Source: Pseudisothecium myosuroides
Taxonomy: Eukaryota > Streptophyta > Bryopsida > Hypnales > Lembophyllaceae
Assembly: GCA_951799445.1 (NCBI GenBank)
Contig: OX637296.1
Span: 14,508,001-14,572,000, forward strand
Length of the DNA: 64,000 nucleotides
Reading direction: 5' to 3'
Shown: piece by piece, positions 1 to 10,959 of the stretch
How positions within the stretch are numbered: position 1 is the first letter of the stretch
How the letters are laid out: each line of letters opens with the position of its first letter
Notes under the pieces: generated by a model
The model's database searches: none
The model's input: the letters and a program-made list of their open reading frames with translations, nothing else
Told to the model about the DNA's origin: nothing
Translations under genes and position numbers: made by a program

Positions 1-99
1 CTAAAGGTATGTTTGCACTGGGTATGAAAGAGGTTACTAAGGGTCTTAGGAACAAATTTAGACCTACTTCTGAACCGGATTCACATTGCAAACATCACC

Positions 100-760
100 C
101 CTAACACTCAGTGTGAATATATACCTTAAGCCTCCAAATAGCAGGTTGTTTAAGAAGTTCAATCACTTGGGTTTTACAAGTGAAGAACGTAATGAATGCG
201 GCAACCACTTTCATTTGGGATAAAGAGAAACAACCAAAATGCAGTTTTTTGCGTGGCAAGCCAATTCTGGTCAACTTCAGACATGCAACAAGAGTATCAG
301 GACGAATTTCACGGGGAGGTGCAAAGCATTGCAGTACAAACATCATTGAGACCTTGGAACATTGTGTGCTAGGATGCAAGTATGCAAGGTAGGTATGGAG
401 ATAGATGGTTGGTGTTAGGGAGGCCTTGTATCTCAAAGCGCAAGTCTAGTAGCAAGAAATTATTACAAGGATTAAACTGGGTTAGCATGGACATAAGGAT
501 CACTCGCCCAGTTTAATAAGGACAACCCTAATTTAGCATGGGATGTCCTTAGAATTGCTACTACTTTGTGTATTTGGTGTGTTAGGAATAAAGTTGTGTT
601 TAGATAAGAATCACTCAATGTTTGTGAGGTGTGTCACCTTGCTTGGCGGGACATGGTGTACATTGGTATAACAAGCCATGTCAAACTAACCACCTCTCGC
701 TTCAAAAGCAACCCTGGTAAGTATTAGGCTCGATGCATTATTTTCCTTTGATATTTGGTG
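100..760 (+). pseudogene. Relic of a LINE-type reverse transcriptase C-terminus (copy 1)
   Basis: No intact ORF survives. The plus strand still encodes the spaced pattern H-C-V-L-G-C-K-Y-A-R-(stop)-V-W at about 360-400, which fits the zinc-binding region (zf-RVT) that ends many plant LINE ORF2 proteins. About 140 bp downstream (539-602) it reads WDVLRIATTLCIWCVRNKVV, like the W-x-x-W-x-x-R-N segment that usually follows. Several stops interrupt the frame. A diverged second copy lies at about 21,500-22,460. The family link rests on motif spacing, not on a search. Confidence 0.5.
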
Positions 761-1099
761 TAAATACTAAAAGTATTTTGCTTAGGGTACGTTTGCACTT
801 GCTGTTAATTAAAATTTTGGTGTCATTACGGGGGGGGTTGTTAGATACAGTGTCCCACTGAGCCTCTTTCGGGGGCAGGGCTGGGATGCGGGCAGATCAG
901 GGGCTGCTCCATAGCCCTCTGAGGACCCCACAATCTGGCTTTTAATTTTGGTTTATAATTGATTTTTCCAACAAAGTAGAATAGAATGAACTAGTACACA
1001 AGATTTTCAATAAGAAAATTGAACCAATGATGTGGATCTTGTGCCACATATTTCATTCTTGTCACATATTCATTTACACCTTGTAGTCAATTTTGCGTT

Positions 1100-1560
1100 G
1101 AAGTATGAGAGGAGAGAAGCTCTTTATACTAGTGGAATAGTGGTGGGTGAAACAAACCATGTGGGATATGTGAAATAGGACAAAAAAGAGCTCCTCCACT
1201 CATGGTTAAGTGGAAACGCAAGAATTGTGATAAAAGTCAAATTTCAAACCTCATTTAGACATAGTAGACTATATTTTTCAAAAAAACTTCAAACCAAGAG
1301 AAGTTGGGGAATCAAGTACACTTTTATCTCCAAAAATCCGTTTGAGATTTCAATACTCCACCTAAAACTTTTGAACAAATTTCAGAGGAGGTGTTTGAAA
1401 ATGTCCAAAAAAATGTCCCTTCCACCCTACCCCACCCCCTTTAGAATTTGTCTACAACTCTTACATGAGGCTTCAAAATCTCAAGCGGATTTTAGGGATA
1501 ATTGTTAGCTTGCTTCTCCCACTTCTTCTAGTTCAATTTTTTTTTAAGGAGATTTTAGAG
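1100..1560. mobile_element. Foldback-type element, copy 1 (right arm truncated)
   Basis: This stretch shares its course with the elements at 13,556-14,188 and 14,815-15,345: an arm with a conserved segment on hypersensitive-looking AT-rich sequence, a centre rich in AAAATGT, then a partial inverted arm. Here the right arm stops before the terminal part seen in the other copies. It has no coding capacity. Confidence 0.5.
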
Positions 1561-2976
1561 TACTGTATTGACTTCTATTAAAATCCTACAAGAGTTTGGT
1601 AGTTTCTTTATACAAACAATGTGCAATTGCATATTCAATCACATGTATACGTAATTACTTTATGAGAATCTAAGTAGTGATGTTTTTATTGTCAACCCTC
1701 CATTGTAAATATTTGTTTCATATATATATGTGTAATGCATAAGTTTTGTCAACCACAACAAACTTTCATCCAAGCAATGAAAAAAATTGTACTTTTCAAG
1801 TACTTAAAAGTTACGTTTTTTTTTAATTGATTTGACAAATACTAATCATGAAAGATATTAAAAGCTTGATATGAATATTTTCTAATCATAAATTTGAACA
1901 TCAAACAAAGTAAGAATGTCAGAAAGGTTGTACAATGTTACATACTATTAATAGCACATGTAGGTCTGGTTTGAATTGACTTTTGGCATTTGGGGAATAA
2001 ATTCCATTTAATTTGCAGTAAGTTTAGAAAAAATAAATGAATTTTTAAAACTAATTAAGTAAAAAATGTTTTCAAAATGTAAGCAATGATGAGCTCTAAA
2101 ATTACATAGGATTGAGTACTTTGGAAGAAAATAACCAAGGACAATGGTGTTCAGTTCTATAAACATGTCCCTTCCAACCCCTCTTTGCAAATTCTCCACC
2201 ACTAACATTGTACGATATTCAACACTTTTCAATTTTGTGTATAGAAAATGAAGCCGTTCATAGTTACATCTCAAATTTTCCTCCCCCCTTGTTTCATTGT
2301 TATTTCAACATTTGGTGTATTACTGTACTTTTTCAAAGTAATTTTACAACTAAAAATCAGTCTAATGTTATTTGAAACACTAATGGAATATTTTACCATG
2401 TTTACCTAATGGTTAAATGTATAAAAAAAAGTTAAATTGTTTTAACAACATGTCATCATTAGACAATTAAATTTGAAATTAATACATATTTCATACCTTC
2501 TCATAAGAAGTTACATTTCTTGTAAGATACCCTCTATGTGATAAGAGCTCCGACATGCTTTGACGTCCTACTAAACCAAAGGATTATTGTGTGTACAATA
2601 CCATCTTCATACAAATCTAGTAAATAAATAAGTACTTGCATCGCATCCCAATATTCAAACCCAATATAATTAGCTTGAGACAGGAAATAGTCTCCTTTTG
2701 TGTTCTCAGGTAATTGGAATCTTGAATATTGACAAGTTTCTTTTATCATCATAAATCTATCAACAAGTGCGTGCAATACATGAAGGGCTGAACAATTGGC
2801 ATAAGATATCCACCAACATTTTCAAAATCCCAATGTTGTTTTGATGTAGAATATCAACATGGATTGAAAGGTATGAATTGTAAAAGGGTGTCATTCCCCA
2901 TTAAAACCCCAAAGAGCTCTCTGTTATAGAAGTTGGGAGCAATTTTACTGCAAAAAATTAAAATTTGACAACACTT
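1561..2976. other. AT-rich intergenic sequence, no gene recognised
   Basis: The sequence is AT-rich with homopolymer runs and no ORF resembling a known family. The small ORFs here show no recognisable motif and lack paralogues in the window. Confidence 0.5.
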
Positions 2977-2979
2977 TAA

Positions 2980-3165
2980 GAGCACACTACACTACAGCTT
3001 CAAGTGCTGTTCGTTGCATTGAGGGCATGCAATGGGTAAAGCCGCAGTGAAAAAAAAGGGGCTGCTATGAAATTCCGTTTCATGTGTGTCAAAAAAAGAA
3101 AAAAGAAAAGGGGACTGCACGTATGGTTGCAGTGTTTTTTCACAGGCGTAGCATTGAGGATGCTC
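2980..3165. mobile_element. Harbinger-like miniature element (GAGCA ends), short copy
   Basis: The element begins GAGCA, ends TGCTC and is flanked by TAA at 2,977-2,979 and 3,166-3,168. It matches the longer element at 24,927-25,413 at its right part and appears internally deleted. The TAA duplication suggests the PIF/Harbinger (Tourist) type; no coding sequence is present. Confidence 0.5.
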
Positions 3166-3758
3166 TAAATCACTAAGAAAAACACTGATGGCATCCCTGT
3201 TGTACAGTTGACATTAAAGCAAATGGTCAGACTTGTTCCATCAAATTTGCTCATTCCTTCTTCCACAAGCGGGTTCCATGTGCCTGCCAACTGAATCATC
3301 AAAGGATGGAATTCACTCACCATCAATCAATCCAATTTGGGTCCATAGCTTCAAATTGACGCTTCCTCCACCTGTGAGTCCCCAGTCTGGCTGAATTCTC
3401 TACACTAAATAGTGAAATTGGGTTGCCTTAACAATTAGGTTGCCTTACCCCAGAGAAGTTACTTCATGACTAATGCTTGTCCAGATGGAGGAACATGCCA
3501 ATTCTCTAATCCCGAGCCACAAATCAGTGCACCAACCCATGCCATGCACATAGTTCTTACTTTACTACATCCTTCTAAAGTAATTGTACATATTGATATA
3601 GTGTAGAATAGTGCGAGGCAACCTAATTTCACTATTCAGTGTACTGAATTTGTGGCATGAAAATTTAAAAGATCCATGTGCTCAGTTGAGTCAAAGTGGA
3701 GCAACCGAGAGTTGTGTATGATACTTCAGTATCCCCTTTGGGAAAGGATTTTTACTAA

Positions 3759-4208
3759 GAGCATCGCCACAGCAGACTCTCCAAGGAGGGGCACCAAGTG
3801 CAGCTTTGTGTATATAATGATCTACTCTTCTCACGTACAATCCAACAAAAGTTGAAAATTCTTTCAATCCAATTATAATAGACATAAGTAAAGGAATCTT
3901 TCTTGTAGTCGGAAGTATGTTCTTCCCTTTGTTTTTCACACAAGTGAAGGAAATTTTGTAGCAGTTAAATTCTTTTATTACATTTGAGTTCCAATAGGGG
4001 CGTTGGTACCTCGAAGTCAGGGTAAAAAGTGAGTCAAACCCTATAGCAAGCTCCGCCAGGGACTCCCCATTTGCTTGTCCCCTCTTCAAAACTTGAAGTG
4101 GCCGAGCATTTTGGGCGAGTCCGCGTGCTTGCGGTGGGGGAAAAAAATTAGCCTGACGTGTTAGTTCATCATGTTGAGCCACTTTGGAGTGCAGCTGTGG
4201 CGATGCTC
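3759..4208. mobile_element. Harbinger-like miniature element with GAGCATCG ends
   Basis: Inverted ends GAGCATCGCCACAGC at the left and GCTGTGGCGATGCTC at the right are flanked by TAA at 3,756-3,758 and 4,209-4,211. Length is 450 bp. The 163-codon minus-strand ORF that covers most of it is incidental. The element is absent from the paralogous segment at 24,924-27,090, so it inserted after that repeat was copied. Confidence 0.7.
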
Positions 4209-4211
4209 TAA

Positions 4212-5025
4212 CTGAATGTGATTTCCATTAACTTGATTGAGTGAGTGGGTTCATAACATTGTTGAGCAATGAGGCAACAGTCTCTTTTTATTTTTATTTT
4301 TAAAACATACAAACTTCAAGGCCCGCAACTGGATTGACACAACACAACCAAGACGACCTGGTGCAAAAGCCCAGGAATTATATCACCTTGGGTATCCTTG
4401 TCAGGAACAAGTGCGCCAACACGAAGAGCCCCCATGCGAGCAATGTTAGTATGGGTAGTTGAATCGAGAACCTCGTGGATTCCATCAGAAGTCCCTATCA
4501 CTTGGTCATCACCCAGGGTAGTTTAAGGTCATTTTGGATTAGCAACGATCTCTTTTGCATCCTTGAAAAGGAGTCTTCTACGGGAAACAAAATTATCTTA
4601 TTGATAACTCCTCAACCAACTCTAATCCTTGAATTAACTAATAAGTCCCTAGTAGGCATTTTATGCGAGCATAATACCTTCCCAGCATGGGAAAGATCAT
4701 TGCCTTGTTATACAATGTTATGTTTATGACATGCACAAGTTTTGTAAACCAGCACCGTAAGAAAAGTTAATAGTGGAGCTAGTGTTGTACCATTGAATCC
4801 TTTAGATCCTAGAGGAGTCAAAAGTGGTCACTTGAAGTATATATTGAAGTAGATAATTTTGAATAATATGAAATTTGTTTTGATTTAGACTTACATGCAA
4901 ACTGGATGGATGTTGGAAATCTTACACCACATCAAATGGTATAAGAATCCTTGCATTCTAAAATTCAAAAGATCTCTAGATATCCCAATTTACACAAATA
5001 ATATGCTATTAATACACTAATATAA
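4212..5025. other. Non-coding part of the dispersed repeat
   Basis: No gene is recognised. The second half (from about 4,797) aligns by eye with 26,865-27,053, including TAGATCCTAGAGGAG and the run into the TA-flanked Stowaway insertion site. Confidence 0.5.
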
Positions 5026-5228
5026 TACTCCCTCCACCCCAAAATAAATCTGGGGTTTTCATATATACTTGTCCCAAATTAAATTCGGTGTTTCTTAATA
5101 ACTTTTGTATACCATATCCAAATGTCGCGTTGGAACCTCCTTCCACTTGCCAACAAGAATATATGAAAAATTGAACAATTTAATAATAGTAATTAGGCTC
5201 AGTACCAAAAAGTGGAAGTTTAGGGTTA

Positions 5229-5283
5229 CCCACCTTACATATGCTATATCCACCTTACATATGCTATATCCACCTTACATATA
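5229..5283 (+). repeat. 20-bp minisatellite, about 2.7 units
   Basis: The unit CCACCTTACATATGCTATAT is repeated head to tail inside the Stowaway-like element. The first two copies are identical and the third is partial. Confidence 0.85.
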
Positions 5284-5476
5284 CGAGATGAATGAACCGA
5301 TCAACAAGTGATTGAAAATATGGTTTGAGCATGGGCGATGTAACATTACAAAGATCAGGTAGACTAAATGCAGTTGAGCTCTGTGCAAGTCTAATCAAGC
5401 AGCCTCTTGATCAAGAAGCGCCTAAGAAGCGCCCGATCAAGGTTGTTTTGCAGAAGGAGCGCCTCTTCAAGGCTGA

Positions 5477-6077
5477 TTAATCCCTAAAGGATCATGAAGC
5501 CACCATGTGGTCTCTGCAACTACATTTGTAAAAAATTTGATATGTGAACCTCACTAACATTCCATGAACAACAAAGAGACCCTAGATGATTCTTTTTGTT
5601 GAATCTGTCAGTGCAATCCGATCAAGAAATGATCAAGTGTACAATTTTGGTGAATTTTTTGAGAATAGAAAAGGCATTGTGGGCCATCACTTCACATTAT
5701 CATATCGTTTTTTTTGCACCTCAAAATGATTTGAAAAAAATTACACATCAATATTATGATGATATGTACTTTTGGAAAAAAATTCAGATTTTTTGGAGCA
5801 CTTTTGAGCATTCCGATTTCAACATTTTGATTTCAGCGCACATACAAAGTACCGCCTACTCGAACATCATTCATCAATCTTGTCAACGGTGGCATTTTCT
5901 CAAAAATTGTTCAATTTTGTTGATTTTTTTTATTAGGAAAGCTAAATAAGTCTTCTTCCATTTCAACCGTGACAATCATCAAAATTATTCCACACAGATG
6001 AAGAAATATGCTTGTTACAAAAGCTAGTCAAGAAAACAAGAACTATGCTCAAACACCCCCGGTCCTTTAGGGGTTAA
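5477..6077. mobile_element. piggyBac-type non-autonomous element, 601 bp
   Basis: It is bounded by TTAA at 5,477-5,480 and 6,074-6,077. The left end reads TCCCTAAAGGATC and the right end GGTCCTTTAGGGG, an inverted match of 11 of 13 bases. It is inserted within the Stowaway-like element. No transposase reading frame is present; the 117-codon ORF inside has no recognisable motif. Confidence 0.75.
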
Positions 6078-6211
6078 GGCTATTTGATGGAAGGAGCGCC
6101 TGTTCAAGGCTGTTTGACAAAAGTTTCTAGAGTTGAATGACAAGGCATCATGGAAACTCAATCCTGAAGATGCCATTGGAGTTCACAACATCAACATTTG
6201 AGGGAGATTGA

Positions 6212-6310
6212 AACTTTTTTTTTTTTAAACAAATGAAACGAGATTGCATTGCCATAAAAATAAAATACAAGATTGCCAGCCACAAGTGGCTTGGCAGGAG
6301 GAGCACAATA
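6212..6310 (-). mobile_element. Retroelement 3' tail (minus strand)
   Basis: Read on the minus strand, the sequence runs into TTTCATTTGTTT followed by a poly-A run (6,216-6,227 as T on the plus strand). The same end, TTTGTTT plus poly-A, occurs on the plus strand near 41,540 and 45,857. This fits 5'-truncated LINE or SINE insertions. Confidence 0.4.
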
Positions 6311-6568
6311 GACAAGACGATTGAAACAATTTCATAGCACCAGAGCTCCTCCAAAAAGGGGGAAATTTTTTCAATGCCACTTTTCACTGCCACTTTTCAA
6401 AAAGCGCCACTTCAATGTTGATTTCCATTCTTTCATACCTAGTGGGGTTGACTAAAAGCTACAATAATTGCGAAATCCCATGAGAATAGGACTCGGAATA
6501 GGAGCAACTCTCACACTAATCTAGCCATTTTTAAGAAACCCTAGATTTATTTAGAGACGGAGGGAGTA

Positions 6569-7101
6569 CAATGTATGCCAATATATGCTACAGACTATAT
6601 TATTATGTATCAACAATGTATGTACATGCAATTTGCATGTTTTGTTTTTTGAAGATCATAAAGTTGGTACATAGCTACTAGGATTGCCCTTCTTATCTTG
6701 AAATAAATAGACAACTTAGTATTAGAGGCATGTATAAGTATGCACCCTAAACTTCATGCAAATTGTGTTTTTTAACTTTAAATTTCATTAGAAATTAAAC
6801 CCCTTAAGGACTAGATGTTCAAATTTTGAATAACAAACACATTCTAAGCGTACAAAATTGTGATTTTCCATCCATCACTATTTTTTTGTGATTCTTGAAC
6901 AAGTTTTCTAACATCTGTACAATGTAGATTTTGAAGACTTTGTTTTGCAAATTTTCTATAATTCAAAGAGTATCCACATGTTTCACCTCAAAAATTACCT
7001 TTTCTAATTCAAAAAATGACTCTTCCAAAATGACTTCATTTAAAAATCACAATGATTAGAGCTTAAAATTTTGAACTTATAGAAAAAAATCATGTAAAAA
7101 T
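6569..7101. other. AT-rich non-coding sequence
   Basis: No gene recognised. The first 40 bases are the right flank of the Stowaway insertion and match 27,055-27,085. Confidence 0.45.
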
Positions 7102-7103
7102 TA

Positions 7104-7675
7104 TTCCCTCTGTCCCACTAAAAACCTCCAAATTAGCTACAATTCTTGTCCTTCTAAAAAGCTCCGTTTTATAATTTTGACCATTGGATAAGCGTTGGCC
7201 ATGTTGAACGACCTCGTGGGGGCAAGTCAAGAGATTAGGGAGCACTCTTCTCCTAGAAAGCTTGGCCTTGCCTACATGAGGCACCTTGTACTTGTTGTGC
7301 TTCCTTAGACATGAGTGTTGACGATGGGTTCGGTGACCACTTCGGTGCTATGAAGATTTGTTCTTGAAGTGGGCTAGAATTTTTCCTTGTGGGTATTTAG
7401 ATTGGGATAGATGTTTTTAGAATCCCATTGTTGCCATTAACCTTTAAATAATCAAGAATGACAGAGCTGGTAGCATTTACAAACTATGTTCAAATATGAT
7501 ATTTTTTGCATAGATTTTGGGTGCCTAAACGACGACACCTAAGGTGGAGATTTTGCATAGATCTAAAGGATGGGTTGCTGGTTATTGAATGCATGTACCA
7601 TTGGCACAAAGACTAAAAATATAATTAATCCCTTGTGGTGAAGCTTTTTGGAGGTTTTTAGTGCGACAGAGGGAG
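7104..7675. mobile_element. Stowaway-like element, 572 bp
   Basis: The left end TTCCCTCTGTCCCACTAAAA and the right end (reverse complement CTCCCTCTGTCGCACTAAAA) form terminal inverted repeats of at least 27 bp, flanked by TA at 7,102-7,103 and 7,676-7,677. The CTCCCT start and TA duplication are the classical Stowaway signature. Short ORFs inside are not considered genes. Confidence 0.8.
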
Positions 7676-7875
7676 TACGAATGTTGAATCTAAAGTTACT
7701 TTTGGAAGAAATTGTAATTTTTTGCTTAAAATCTTATTGATAAATATTGGTTAGTGAAATAGTAGATCCAACCATATGGATATGATCTATGGATCATGTT
7801 TGACAACTTTGTTTGAAAACCTTCATATAGTTTTTATTCTAAATTGTATTTGATAACATATTTTATAATACAATC

Positions 7876-7988
7876 AGATGTCCATATGGATTGTCCACCT
7901 TAACTGTCCGTTTTAATGGTTCAATTACAATGACCATCCACCACAGATGTCCATCTGGATTGTCCACCTTAACTATCCATTTTAAAAG
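7876..7988 (+). repeat. Imperfect direct duplication, about 68-bp period
   Basis: CAGATGTCCATATGGATTGT at 7,876 recurs as CAGATGTCCATCTGGATTGT at 7,944, each followed by CCACCTTAACT and a TTTTAA run. The segment leads into the longer repeat that starts at about 8,062. Confidence 0.7.
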
Positions 7989-8061
7989 GCCCATCTGGCC
8001 CATCCACTAAGACCATCTATGATCCATCAAGATCATCCATTGGTTTTGTTGATTGAGACTA

Positions 8062-8320
8062 TCTATAAAGTTCGTTGAGAGGGACACTCCATCTTGAGAT
8101 CCATCCAGACCATCTATTTGGAGGGTTGTCTACAAAGTCTGTCCTGCATCCCCATCCATTTGGATCACAATTGTTGTTATCCCGTCTAGGATATGTCAAC
8201 CATGGTAACTAAATTACCTTGACAAACAAACTTGACAAGGAATATTTGATCTGGATGGACGCAAGGTTTGAATCTTGACATTTGATAGACATTCTAATGT
8301 CTTGACATGACGTGATGCTC
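8062..8320 (+). repeat. Direct repeat, left copy (partner 9,735-10,015)
   Basis: The segment beginning CACTCCATCTTGAG and including GGACGCAAGGTTTGAATCTT recurs in the same orientation about 1.7 kb downstream. The pair could be diverged long terminal repeats of a small retroelement or two copies of a dispersed repeat. No clear TG...CA ends or target duplication were seen, so the class is left open. Confidence 0.55.
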
Positions 8321-9734
8321 ATTTTTCACACTCACATACAAGTTCACACTCATGTCATTTGGATAGGAACATGTCAATGTATTAGCTCACAATGTCGGTA
8401 ATTGTCCTCGTTTTCTTTGATGGCAACTCTTTTTATGAAGTTCATATGCGTGTATTAAGCATATTTTTACAAAGGTGCCATTTGTTGCTCTCCAAAATCC
8501 TACTGAGCACTGCATCAACAAAAAGTATTGCCATTACAAAGTCATAGCATCTCCATTACCCCATCTTTATAGGCTCTCAAGCACAATATAGAGAAGTACA
8601 CTATTCTTCAAGAAATGGAGTTGATGGAAATCGAAGGAGCCTCTGTAGCCATGGGAGACCCATACTCTAAAAATGAAGACTGCCAGTTGAAGAAATTTGG
8701 AGCAGAGGTTGAGGCCATTGCATTGTTATTTCCCAACAAATGCGAGCTACTCAAGTATCAAGAAACCACTGTAATGAATCTTTTGAAAAACACAAAGCAT
8801 TGTTGTCACATCGAGCGAGTTAGAATCACCAAACGTCTTGGACGGGTGGACATATTGAGCAAACCGGATGGAGAAGACAGATAATGTGACTACCTTAAAG
8901 TAGTCACATTAGATGAATCAAGATTATCAAATGTCCCAAACAGAAAGGAAAATCGGACAGTTAAGATGGACAGTCCATTCAATGTGATAACTATGTCGCA
9001 AACTACCAAGCGAGAGGTCTAGCTCTTAGCTTTGTTTACATTATGGCCCATTGTGAAACAGACAATGCCAACAAAAAGCAACAAATCCTTTGTCTCACTG
9101 AACAAGACCGCATTGATATGCCTTCAAATAGTTCAACACCACTTGTCAATTCTGATGGTATATTTTCTGCAAAGAATGTTGTCAAGAGTAAAATTGAGAG
9201 GCATTCACACATGATTGTCTGGAGTGCATGCGGCTCAAGAAAATGAGAGGTGCATATGAAATTTATTTTGATTCAATATGATTTTGTTGAAATCATGATA
9301 GATTACTCTTATTAGCTGTAAATTATTCTATGATTGTGCATAGGCTTTTATTTTCACTATGTACAAATTCTAATTCTAAATTTTTTTTGGTTAGGAATAC
9401 ATTCTCATTTAACTTTTGGTCCTTGATTTCATAAAATCTAACTTGGATATGTCCAATCCATGGATTTCTCCCAGGAATTCTTTGGTAGATAAAAGCCAAG
9501 GACGTGCTTAACCTCGCCCGCATTTTTATGGTGGCTAGAGTTCCTTGCTTGATAGTGTTCTAGTGTAAAGTTGAGAATGATTCCACAATTCAACTTATGA
9601 CCTTCTTCTATCAACGCATGCTACAAGGGTTGGATGTGGCGATTGCCTTGTGATCCTCAATGCAGGAGATGTTGGACAATGGATCCAACATCAGTGGGCC
9701 CCTTTCATGGTATGGGATTTTTCCACTGTTTGGA
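8321..9734. other. Sequence between the two direct repeats
   Basis: It contains one 89-codon ORF (listed separately) and two overlapping ORFs of about 60 codons (9,032-9,246). No reverse transcriptase, integrase, gag or transposase motif is recognised, so if this is the interior of a retroelement it is non-autonomous. Confidence 0.4.
8615..8884 (+). CDS. Unrecognised 89-codon ORF between direct repeats
   Basis: The product starts MELMEIEGASVAMGDPYSKN and is hydrophilic with a basic C-terminal part. It has no signal peptide, membrane segment or motif that I recognise. A TATA-like AATATAGAG lies about 30 bp upstream of the ATG. Because the ORF sits between two direct repeats in repeat-rich DNA, it may be a leftover of a transposable element or chance. 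Treat it as a weak candidate. Confidence 0.15.
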   Translation: MELMEIEGASVAMGDPYSKNEDCQLKKFGAEVEAIALLFPNKCELLKYQETTVMNLLKNTKHCCHIERVRITKRLGRVDILSKPDGEDR

Positions 9735-10015
9735 ACACTCCATCTTGAGGTCAATCCAAAGTATCCGTTTGGAGGTTCGTCTATAGATAGAATTTATCTA
9801 CATTTTCCATCTGCAAATGTCGTTCACAGGGTCCGTCTACAAAGTCCGACCGGCGTCTCCATTCAATCAAATCACAACTATTGTTATTCCGTCTGTCGAC
9901 CTTGGTAATTAAATTACCCCAACAAATGAATTTGACAAGGAAAATTCAATCGAGACGGACGCAAGGTTTGAATCTTGACGTTCCAATAGACATTTTGATG
10001 TCCCAACATGACATG
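9735..10015 (+). repeat. Direct repeat, right copy (partner 8,062-8,320)
   Basis: This has the same order of landmarks as the left copy: CACTCCATCTTGAG, a CTACAAAGTC block, GTTGTTAT, then GGACGCAAGGTTTGAATCTT and a GACATG end. Identity looks moderate, so the pair is old. Confidence 0.55.
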
Positions 10016-10237
10016 CTGAAAGCCCTGAGAAGCTCAAATGTCCCTAACCTGTAGATTTTGAACTTTTAATCTCACTATTTTATAGATTTTAAAATTCTAA
10101 TCTTAATGATTTGTAGATTTTAAAATTCCAAATATAGCATTTTAAAGATTTCAATTATTAATAATTTGTTAAATTCAAATGTTCAAAAACTTTACAATTT
10201 TATAGATTTTTAAAAAATTTATATGTTTAGGATCTAT

Positions 10238-10931
10238 GGGGTGATTGCAAAAAACACTTGTTAATTTTGTTGCATTTTGAACAACACTCATTTGTTTTTT
10301 TGGAGTACTTTAAAATTTATTTTATTTTTAAATATGACTAATGTACACACCTTTAAGATGAAGGTAACCATTGAACAAAAAGTATAGGAAATTTCTCTAA
10401 ATAGGAGAACTAAAAAAGTACCAAATCTCAAGAAAGTAGATATTTTGATGCTTTAATTAGTTAAAAATAGGAAAAATATTTTAAATAAAATATTTAAATA
10501 AAAACTGATTATTTGTAATAATTCTATGGAAATGGTCATTCACCAAAATAATCACCAAAATAATATTTTATATGTTTTGAAATGCAAGGAGAAAGAAGCT
10601 CACCTTGTGGACTTCCACACCACATATAATTAACTATTTTGAGAATTCCTTTGGAAATTAGCTATAAGTCTATTAAAAGACCATCCACTCCAAATTTCAG
10701 CTTGAAATTCACTTTTAGGGGTACTAAATAGTACGAAGTACTAGAAACCTCCAAATTGGTAAGTGTGATATAAAATTGGAGGCTATTTTTGGATAAAAAA
10801 TAAATTTGAAAATTGCAAAAGAATTAGGCAAAATGTATAATTGTCATGAATACCTTATCTATAAGTCTTGAGTTATTTGGAGCTAGAACACAAAAATTAT
10901 GGCCAAAAAACAAATCAGCATACAAAACAGT
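10238..10931. mobile_element. Harbinger-like element, diverged copy lacking the right end
   Basis: The left end GGGGTGATTGCAAAAAACA and the interior (for example TAAGATGAAGGTAACCA and ATTTTATATGTTTTGAAATG) match the element at 62,498-63,552. The copy has no clear right inverted end. At about 10,935 a second left-like end begins in the same orientation. At 10,728-10,750 it preserves an approximate empty site for the 312-bp element nested in the 63-kb copy. Confidence 0.6.
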
Positions 10932-10959
10932 ATAGGTGGATGATTGCAAGAAACACTTG

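Larger units (their letters stand above)
5028..6566. mobile_element. Stowaway-like (Tc1/mariner) element carrying a nested insertion
   Basis: The ends are CTCCCTCCACCCC at the left and GGAGGGAG at the right. The inverted terminal similarity extends for about 31 bp (AAATAAATCT and GGGTTT are shared), and TA flanks both sides at 5,026-5,027 and 6,567-6,568. An empty site is visible at 27,041-27,085, where the two flanks are joined as ATAATACAATGTATGC. A piggyBac-type miniature element (5,477-6,077) is nested inside. It also contains an inverted copy of the unit seen in the 28.6-31.5 kb tandem array (around 5,120-5,160). Confidence 0.8.
2977..6660. repeat. Large dispersed repeat, copy 1 (partner at 24,924-27,090)
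   Basis: Blocks of this stretch reappear in the same order at 24,924-27,090: the small element at 2,980-3,165, the segment after it (CACTAAGAAAAACACTGATG at 3,172), the segment from about 4,797 (TAGATCCTAGAGGAG), and the junction near 5,020/6,569. Insertions specific to this copy include the miniature element at 3,759-4,208 and the Stowaway-like element at 5,028-6,566. It may be a segmental duplication or two copies of a larger non-coding transposable element. Confidence 0.6.

Noticed and set aside
3691..4182. 163-codon minus-strand ORF
   Set aside because: It lies almost entirely inside the 450-bp Harbinger-like miniature element and has no recognisable domain.
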